DNA of 35,061 nt from Geobacter sp. UBA4074. GTDB lineage: Bacteria > Desulfobacterota > Desulfuromonadia > Geobacterales > Pseudopelobacteraceae. Below are positions 29,667 to 35,061 of the stretch, piece by piece. The position numbers and the translations under genes were made by a program. The number at the start of each line of letters is the position of its first letter. The stretch's first letter is position 1. A model generated the notes under the pieces. That model did no database searches and had not been told where the DNA came from. It was given only the letters and a program-made list of their open reading frames with translations. The stretch is from assembly GCA_002383415.1 (NCBI GenBank), contig DFYU01000151.1, positions 287-35,347 on the forward strand. Reading direction: 5' to 3'.

Positions 29667-30616
29667 GGGTTTTGCTCCGGGGGGGCGGTCAATCTGGTGC
29701 CAGGTGGCAGCGGGTGGCCGGCCAGAAAACTGGCGGCGTCCATGCGACGGCTGCCGGCGGCCTGCAGTTCTCTGATCATCAGAGAATCCTGGCCGCAGGC
29801 CACCTCAATCCCTTCAGGCGTTGCGCTCAGCACGGTGCCGACCGGACCGCTGCCACTGCCGAGGCTGGTACGGTGAACCTTGAGCGGCTGATCCTGCAGA
29901 AAGGTGTAGGCACCGGGCCAGGAGGCCAATCCTCGAACTAAGTTATGGATTTCGCTGGCTGGCTTGCTCCAGTCGATCAGGCCGGTTTCCTTCTTGAGCA
30001 GCGGGGCGTAGCAGCTCTGGGCATCATCCTGCGGTTCGGGGGTGATGCTGCCGGCCTTGAGACCGTCCAGGGTTTCGCCCAGCAGTGTTGCGCCCAAGAC
30101 CGACATCCGGTCATGCAGTGAGGTGATCTCTTCATCCGGGCCGATCGGGGTCACCCGTTTCAGGAGCATCGGTCCGGTGTCCAGCCCGACGTCCATCAGC
30201 ATGGTGGTCACGCCGGTTTCGCTCTCGCCGTTGACGATGCACCAATTCAGGGGGGCTGCACCACGGTAGCGGGGCAGCAGTGAGGCGTGCACGTTGACGC
30301 AGCCCTGGGGCGGGATATCCAGCAGCGCCTTGGGCAGGATCTGACCAAAGGCCACCACCACGATCAGGTCCGGCTTCAGGTCGCGGATCAGTTCGATTAC
30401 CTCAGGCGCACGAACCTTGAGTGGTTGATAGACCGGTATGCCGTGCTGCAGGGCCAGTTCCTTGACCGGTGGCGGCTGCAGCTTCTGGCCACGTCCCTTG
30501 GGGCGGTCGGGCTGGGTAAAGACGCCGACCACGTTTTCACCGCGCTCCAGCAGAATCTGCAAGGTTGGGCAGGCAAAAGCCGGTGTGCCCATGAAGATGA
30601 TGCGCCAGCCGGTCAC
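29663..30616 (-). CDS. fmt: Methionyl-tRNA formyltransferase
   Basis: Formylates Met-tRNAi for translation initiation using 10-formyl-tetrahydrofolate. The 317 residues are typical length. The Rossmann start RIIFMGTPAFACPTL is followed by the NVHASLLPRYRGAAPLNW active-site region (catalytic Asn, His, Asp set completed by DVGLDTGPML). The C-terminal OB-like domain completes the protein. It overlaps def by 4 bp and DUF116 by 4 bp, so it is translationally coupled to both. Confidence 0.98.
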   Translation of the reverse strand: MTGWRIIFMGTPAFACPTLQILLERGENVVGVFTQPDRPKGRGQKLQPPPVKELALQHGIPVYQPLKVRAPEVIELIRDLKPDLIVVVAFGQILPKALLDIPPQGCVNVHASLLPRYRGAAPLNWCIVNGESETGVTTMLMDVGLDTGPMLLKRVTPIGPDEEITSLHDRMSVLGATLLGETLDGLKAGSITPEPQDDAQSCYAPLLKKETGLIDWSKPASEIHNLVRGLASWPGAYTFLQDQPLKVHRTSLGSGSGPVGTVLSATPEGIEVACGQDSLMIRELQAAGSRRMDAASFLAGHPLPPGTRLTAPPEQNP

Positions 30617-31113
30617 AGTGCACCCCGTTTTTTTGCTTTTTTAATAAATAGTTCACGTTTGAGCGGCGATAGCCGATCAACAAACAAAGTCCCTTCGAGA
30701 TGGTCGATCTCGTGCTGAAAGGCGATGGCTAACAGGCCGTCGGCCTGCCAGACCCGTTCCTGACCGTCAAGGGACAGCCCTTTGACAACCACCGTCTCGT
30801 AGCGCCGGACATTGGCCGAGAAGTCGGGCACCGACAGGCAGCCTTCCTCCTCGTAGACCTCACCCTCGCCCTGGACAATGACCGGGTTGATAACAGTGAT
30901 CAGCTGTGGCGCCTCATCCTTGGCAGCCACGTCGATCACGATCAGCCGTTGCAGCACGCCGACCTGCGGTGCTGCCAGGCCGACACCAGGGGCATCATAC
31001 ATGGTTTCGGCCATGTCCTGGGCTAATTGGCGGACTTCATCGGTGATAACGGTAATCGGCGTTGCCTTCTGTTTGAGCACCGGGTCGGGAAAGGTGAGAA
31101 TTGGTCGGATCAT
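30613..31113 (-). CDS. def: Peptide deformylase
   Basis: Removes the N-formyl group from nascent proteins. The 166-residue enzyme has all three motifs: GVGLAAPQVG, EEGCLSVP with the metal-binding Cys, and FQHEIDHLEG with the HExxH pair. First gene of def-fmt-DUF116; a promoter is proposed at 31151-31180. The Shine-Dalgarno site is weak (GAG only). Confidence 0.98.
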   Translation of the reverse strand: MIRPILTFPDPVLKQKATPITVITDEVRQLAQDMAETMYDAPGVGLAAPQVGVLQRLIVIDVAAKDEAPQLITVINPVIVQGEGEVYEEEGCLSVPDFSANVRRYETVVVKGLSLDGQERVWQADGLLAIAFQHEIDHLEGTLFVDRLSPLKRELFIKKAKKRGAL

Positions 31114-31150
31114 GGCGTTACTCGATCTGTTTGTAGTAGCATGGTTCGTG

Positions 31151-31180
31151 AATATACCTTGGTAAGCCCAAGGAAATCAA
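31151..31180 (-). promoter_or_regulatory. Promoter for def-fmt-DUF116
   Basis: On the minus strand TTGATT (31180-31175), 18-bp spacer, TATATT (31156-31151). The spacer contains a CCTTGG/CCAAGG inverted repeat (31157-31173), which could be a small operator. Confidence 0.5.
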
Positions 31181-31202
31181 CTGCCATGCCGAGGAGGGGG
31201 AT

Positions 31203-31430
31203 ATGACCGAAGCGGTGACTGGTATCGTTAAGGCTGGGGAGATTGACCGGCGGAAGCCCGCGCGGGAGCGATTCTGGCCGACGGCTTGGCAGACCGGACA
31301 CGGTGAGCAGGACGAGCAGGATGACACAGTGCAGATCTCTGACGAGGCCCGCCAGCGGGCCAGCGGCAAACTGCGCAAGACCATTCTTGAGCACCTGGCC
31401 GAAGATGATGATACGGTTTCCGGAACCTAG
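31203..31430 (+). CDS. Small charged protein, unknown function
   Basis: A 75-residue protein (MTEAVTGIVKAGEIDRRKPA) with a strong GAGGAGGGG Shine-Dalgarno site, so translation is likely. The second half is acidic (ISDEARQRASGKLRKTILEHLAEDDD). No signal peptide or hydrophobic helix. I do not recognise the family. Its stop shares the palindrome CTAG (31427-31430) with the stop of the convergent HDOD gene. Confidence 0.6.
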   Translation: MTEAVTGIVKAGEIDRRKPARERFWPTAWQTGHGEQDEQDDTVQISDEARQRASGKLRKTILEHLAEDDDTVSGT

Positions 31431-32275
31431 GTGAAAAAGGTCTGATCTTTGTCGTAGGCCTCTTTAAAGTTGAACAGCAGTTCGTCAACCTTTTCGGCAG
31501 TCAGACCCAGCGTTGTGGCCGGTAGTGTTGCCGCAACGTCGATCTCTTCCTCTCCGGCAATAGTACCGATCCCGTAGCGATGGCAAAAGATGTTGGCCAG
31601 GCTGACCACGCAGGTCAGACGCACCAAATACGGGTCTTCATCTTCGGTCAGGGCCAGGGTGTGGTGAGCCATGACCGCCTTCATCAGGTGGTCGGGAAAG
31701 TTCCACTTCTTGATCACCAGCGCCCCTACCTCTTCGTGGGTATAGGGAAACAGCGTTCGCTCCGCCTGCTCGAAGTCGATACCGTCGTTGTAGCAACGTT
31801 GCATGACTTCCTGGAATTTTTCCTTGTCCAGAAAGTTCATGATGATCTTGCCCAGATCGTGAAACAACCCCCCCAGAAAGGCCTCCTCTGCATTTACCAG
31901 TCGGGTATCGGATGCGATGATCCGGGCCGCCAGGCCTGCGCCGAAGGAGTGCTCCCACAACAGTTTTTCCGTCAGTCCGAAGGGGTGGTAGACCTGCTTG
32001 ACCGAGGCTGCCACCACTACGCTCTTCAAGGTGACAAAGCCCAACATCATAATGGCGTGGGGCAGGGTCTGAATCTGTCGCTGACAACCGTAGAAGGATG
32101 AGTTGGATATCTTGAGTACGCGGGCGGCCACGGCCGGGTCAGATGCTACCACCCGGGCCAGGTCATCGGCGGTGGCGTTTTCATCCTCCATCAGCTGCAT
32201 CACCTTGGTGGCCACGATCGGAATAGTCGGTAGATCGCCGGCTGCCATGATGATCTGCTCAAGGTCTCTGTTCAT
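31427..32275 (-). CDS. HDOD-domain protein
   Basis: A 282-residue cytoplasmic protein consisting mainly of one HDOD domain, common in signalling networks of delta-type proteobacteria. It includes DPAVAARVLKISNSSFYG, LPHAIMMLGFVTLKSV and FHDLGKIIMNFL, which retains an HD pair, then VMAHHTL. HDOD proteins are usually non-catalytic or uncharacterised. The ATG at 32275 (MNRDLEQIIMAAG) is chosen because GAGGAG lies upstream; a frame extended to 32398 would add unrelated sequence. It has its own promoter at 32334-32361. Confidence 0.92.
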   Translation of the reverse strand: MNRDLEQIIMAAGDLPTIPIVATKVMQLMEDENATADDLARVVASDPAVAARVLKISNSSFYGCQRQIQTLPHAIMMLGFVTLKSVVVAASVKQVYHPFGLTEKLLWEHSFGAGLAARIIASDTRLVNAEEAFLGGLFHDLGKIIMNFLDKEKFQEVMQRCYNDGIDFEQAERTLFPYTHEEVGALVIKKWNFPDHLMKAVMAHHTLALTEDEDPYLVRLTCVVSLANIFCHRYGIGTIAGEEEIDVAATLPATTLGLTAEKVDELLFNFKEAYDKDQTFFT

Positions 32276-32333
32276 CCTGTGCTCCTCTGGGTGTCCATTA
32301 CGGCTATTGGGGCTGCCGATTAATGCAGTGCAT

Positions 32334-32361
32334 AGTATGCCATGGCCCCGTAGCAAGGCAA
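32334..32361 (-). promoter_or_regulatory. Promoter for the HDOD gene
   Basis: On the minus strand TTGCCT (32361-32356), 16-bp spacer ending ATGG, CATACT (32339-32334). The ATGGCATACT core is the same as in the promoters at 6198 and 7922. Confidence 0.55.
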
Positions 32362-32379
32362 GTGCTTCGGCCGAATGGT

Positions 32380-32408
32380 TTGTATTTTTTGGTCTCACTG
32401 TGTATAAT
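32380..32408 (+). promoter_or_regulatory. Promoter for the TPR gene
   Basis: TTGTAT (32380-32385), 17-bp spacer, TATAAT (32403-32408), a perfect -10 with a weak -35. It diverges from the HDOD promoter. Confidence 0.6.
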
Positions 32409-32446
32409 CGCCGCCACTCTCTTGTTTTAAACGAGGAATTTCAATT

Positions 32447-34348
32447 ATGTACATCAAAAAATGGGTGGCCCTGCCGTTGATGGGTGTCACGGCTCTGCTG
32501 CTTTCAGGTTTCAATTGGAATTTTGGCGCGGGTGGATGCACCGAGGCGCTTGAGCTGGCCAAGCAGTTGCCGGGCCTGCAGGATGAGACAACGCGCAGCA
32601 TGCAGGAGGCAAGGATTGTTGAGCTCTGTCCCGACGGCGCCGCAGCCCAGTTTGTGGCGGGCAGGCAGGCCGAGCGGTCCGGTGCCGTTGATGCGGCAGT
32701 CAGCGCCTACCGGCGCGCCTTGCAGGACGAGCCTTCCTTTGCGGTGGCCAGCGGTAGCCTCGGAGTCTTGTATCTCCAGCGGGGGATGCTGGATGAGGCG
32801 GCTGTCGAACTGACCAAGGGGGTGGCGGGAGCGCCGTCGCCGGCCTTCCACAAGGCGCTGGGCAAGGTGATGCTGGAAAAACGGATCTACCCGCTGGCGC
32901 TCTATCATTTGGGCGAGGCTGAGCGGCAGTCTCCGGGTGATGCCGATGTCATGATTGGCCTGGCCGATGTGTATCAGGCACAGGGAGAGCTGAGTCGTGC
33001 CGAAGACGAATACCGTCGTGCACTGGTGGCCCAACCCTCTTCTGAAAATGCCAGTCTGGGGTTGGCGCAACTTTATCTGCAAAAAAATGAACAGGACAAA
33101 GCCCTGGAACTGCTGCAGAAGACGGCGGTCTCAAATCCCCGTAGCAGCCGAGTACACCTGCTGCTGGCAGATATTTATGAAAAAAAGGGTGACACCAGAC
33201 AGGCCGAGTATGAGCGCCTGTTGGGCGGCAGAAAAGATGCGACGGTCGTCAGCAGTTTGACTGCGCCGCAGCCAGAGGGTATTGTGCTGGGCGATCAGTT
33301 GGCCTCCAGGGGTGAGGTGGATCGGGCTGCGGAGGCCTATCGTTCGGTACTGAAGACGTTGCCCGGTGCGGTGCCACCCTATGAGCGGCTTGGTGCTCTT
33401 TATTACAAGGCTGGCCGCGAAGGGGAGGCGATTACCGCCTATCGTGAGGCCAGCTATCGCCAGAGCGACAACCCTGAGGTGTATTACAATCTGGGACTGT
33501 TGTATGAAAAACGTGGTCAGCTGGATGAGGCGGTGGTGTCGTACAAGCGGGCCATTGAGAAACGCGCTGATTTTGCGGAGGCACGCCTCAGGCTGGCCGA
33601 GATCCGGCTGGCGCGCGGCAACACCTCGGAGGCCGTGGAGCAGTATCGAGAGTTTTTGAAGCTGAAACCGGAAAGTGCCGACATCCATCTCAAGCTTGCC
33701 AGGATCCTGGTGCAGGGTAAGGAACTGCCGCATGCGGTGGAGTCGTACCAGGCGGTTTTGCAGCTGGCTCCGGATAACCCGGATGCCCACCGTGAACTGG
33801 CAGCGGTCTACCGTAATCAGGATCAGGGCGACAAGGCGATTCAACATTACAAGCGCGCTCTGGAGCTGGCCAAGGCTGATGTTGAAAGCCGTAACGCCCT
33901 GGTAACGATCTATGTGAAAAACAAGCAGTATGATGACCTGGTCCTGCTGTTGCAGGAAACGGCCGAGCTGGGGCCGGATGACCCCAATAATCACTATCGT
34001 CTGGGGTTGGTGTACGATTTCCGTAAAGAGTATGACAGCGCCATTGCCAGCTACAAGCAGGCCGTTGCCCTGAAGGGCGATCATGCCCGTGCCTTGCACG
34101 CCTTGGGGCGGGTGTACATGAAGACCGGCCGTCTGGCCGAAGCCCGCGAGGCGCTGGAAGCAGCCAAGCAGGCTGATCCGAACCTGGTGGAAACCTCGAT
34201 CCTGCTGAACAACATCCGTGACGATTTTAACCCGACCCCGCGTAAGGCAATCAAGTCAAAGAAGAGTAAGTCGAAGAAGAAGGTAGCCACCAAAAAACGT
34301 GTGACAAAGAAAACTACCAAGAAAAAGACCGCAGCCAAGAAAAAATAA
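32447..34348 (+). CDS. Exported TPR-repeat protein with Lys-rich C-terminal tail
   Basis: A 633-residue protein. An N-terminal signal or anchor (KKWVALPLMGVTALLLSG) is followed by about 14-16 tetratricopeptide repeats, with recurring forms such as YYNLGLLYEKRGQLDEAVVSYKRAIE and GLAQLYLQKNEQDKALELLQ. These make a superhelical scaffold for protein binding, probably in the periplasm. The last 34 residues are almost entirely Lys/Thr/Ala/Ser (KSKKSKSKKKVATKKR, then TKKTTKKK), an unusual basic tail after a TPR array. The ATG has GAGG about 10 nt before it. Partners unknown. Confidence 0.87.
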   Translation: MYIKKWVALPLMGVTALLLSGFNWNFGAGGCTEALELAKQLPGLQDETTRSMQEARIVELCPDGAAAQFVAGRQAERSGAVDAAVSAYRRALQDEPSFAVASGSLGVLYLQRGMLDEAAVELTKGVAGAPSPAFHKALGKVMLEKRIYPLALYHLGEAERQSPGDADVMIGLADVYQAQGELSRAEDEYRRALVAQPSSENASLGLAQLYLQKNEQDKALELLQKTAVSNPRSSRVHLLLADIYEKKGDTRQAEYERLLGGRKDATVVSSLTAPQPEGIVLGDQLASRGEVDRAAEAYRSVLKTLPGAVPPYERLGALYYKAGREGEAITAYREASYRQSDNPEVYYNLGLLYEKRGQLDEAVVSYKRAIEKRADFAEARLRLAEIRLARGNTSEAVEQYREFLKLKPESADIHLKLARILVQGKELPHAVESYQAVLQLAPDNPDAHRELAAVYRNQDQGDKAIQHYKRALELAKADVESRNALVTIYVKNKQYDDLVLLLQETAELGPDDPNNHYRLGLVYDFRKEYDSAIASYKQAVALKGDHARALHALGRVYMKTGRLAEAREALEAAKQADPNLVETSILLNNIRDDFNPTPRKAIKSKKSKSKKKVATKKRVTKKTTKKKTAAKKK

Positions 34349-34415
34349 CCGTTACACTTCCCGTGGGGGCTGGTCTGCAGCCCCCATGCCAGGCCTAAAG
34401 GACCTACTACAACCT

Positions 34416-35061
34416 ATGGCCAGTCTTTTGCTACCCTACTTCCCTCTGCCGATCCATCTCTCGGGCGCTGCCCGGGTAGCCCTGCAGCTCGACCAGGCAT
34501 TGGCTCCGCTCCTGGCGCGCCGCTATCCACCCATCGTTGCCTGTCGGCGGCTGGCCAACTGCCTGCAGCTGTCAGGACAAGAGCCGGCGTCAGCGGTTAC
34601 TGCCGCACAATTGCACCTGTACGGGACCTTGCTGGATGTGTATCGCTATCTGATTGCAGCGTGTGCCGAGCTTGGCGACGTGGGGCGGCTGGCGACGGCC
34701 CTCCAGCGTGGCGGGGCCGAGTTGGGCCAACCAATGGTAACTGCTGCCCTGGAAGGGTTTGAATCTGGTTTTCCGCCGCATGCAGCAGTGAGTGGCTATC
34801 CGCAGGCACTGCAGGTTGAGCTGGCGCTGCGCGAGATGCTACTGGTGCGCCTGGCAACCGAAAACCGTGCCCTTGATCCGTTCCGTCAGCTGTTCGATGA
34901 TCACCAGCTGGCGCAGTCTGTCCCTGCCTATCCCCAGGTTGCGGGCGCTCTAGCAGGTGCGTTAACCGTAGGGCCGCCAGTACCGGGGCTTGATGTGCCA
35001 CTGATGGAGGCCTTGCGCGCGCCACTTAAGGCCGCACCGGATTCGCTGGCCGGCCAGCTGG
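34416..35061 (+). CDS. Unrecognised protein, N-terminal part (cut by window end)
   Basis: The frame runs open to the last base (about 215 residues). It starts MASLLLPYFPLPIHLSGAA, contains RYPPIVACRRLANCLQLSG and VTAALEGFESGFPP, and has no clear signal peptide. An in-frame ATG at 34386 also exists. Codon use is normal for the window. The weak AAAGGA site is about 13 nt before 34416. I do not recognise a family, so no function is given. Confidence 0.6.
   Translation, partial: MASLLLPYFPLPIHLSGAARVALQLDQALAPLLARRYPPIVACRRLANCLQLSGQEPASAVTAAQLHLYGTLLDVYRYLIAACAELGDVGRLATALQRGGAELGQPMVTAALEGFESGFPPHAAVSGYPQALQVELALREMLLVRLATENRALDPFRQLFDDHQLAQSVPAYPQVAGALAGALTVGPPVPGLDVPLMEALRAPLKAAPDSLAGQL

Noticed and set aside
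33131..34099. 322-codon minus-strand frame opposite the TPR gene
   Set aside because: The TPR gene is clear from its repeats; the reverse frame has no family features.
1..35061. CRISPR array, transposase, integrase or prophage gene
   Set aside because: None seen; repeats found are palindromic pairs without regular spacers, and no mobile-element protein is encoded.

Overview
This window looks like a chromosomal segment from a Geobacter-like member of the Desulfuromonadia (Geobacterales, the group holding Geobacter, Trichlorobacter and Pelobacter propionicus). The evidence is the gene mix: methylmalonyl-CoA mutase/MeaB/epimerase, HisZ, a DUF116-fmt-def operon, a c-di-AMP riboswitch ahead of tandem kup genes, an HDOD protein and NamZ. 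The DNA is moderately GC-rich, and most genes have clear Shine-Dalgarno sites. The species assignment is inference.

Layout. 1-3.2 kb: propionate/methylmalonyl-CoA module (3' part of the mutase, meaB, mce), with two copies of a dispersed inverted repeat on either side of meaB. 3.2-4.5 kb: a small accessory patch with two toxin-antitoxin modules (DUF5615/DUF433-like and YefM/YoeB) and a second, diverged copy of the mce 3' end. 4.5-7.9 kb: an outer-membrane beta-barrel protein and an exported two-part protein, each closed by a strong terminator. 7.9-10.9 kb: hisZ-purA, then tRNA-Lys and tRNA-Glu. 10.9-13.7 kb: MFS transporter, GNAT acetyltransferase and DEDDh exonuclease with overlapping ends. 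13.7-14.1 kb: a gene-free region with several hairpins. 14.1-16.1 kb: a ParA/MinD-type ATPase, a two-domain J-like/RodZ-type HTH protein and a DUF456 membrane protein.

16.1-23.7 kb is read mainly on the minus strand: macro-domain hydrolase, moaC, a class I/II aminotransferase behind a putative attenuator with an Ala/Thr-rich leader ORF, an SH3-like exported protein, a VOC protein, hemE, tRNA-Ser, serS, namZ and a DUF4911 protein. 23.8-28.9 kb: c-di-AMP (ydaO-type) riboswitch plus terminator, two kup potassium transporters in tandem, and a PP-loop tRNA-thiolation-like enzyme with an NFACT-R-like C-terminus. 28.9-31.1 kb (minus): DUF116, fmt and def, each overlapping the next by 4 bp. 31.2-35 kb: a small acidic protein, an HDOD protein, an exported TPR protein with a Lys-rich tail, and the start of an unrecognised gene cut by the window end.

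The most interesting items are the candidate Ala/Thr-rich attenuator ahead of the aminotransferase, the toxin-antitoxin insertion that left mce intact by duplicating its 3' end, the c-di-AMP switch over tandem kup genes, and the hairpin-rich spacer at 13.7-14.1 kb. No CRISPR array, prophage, transposase or rRNA was seen.
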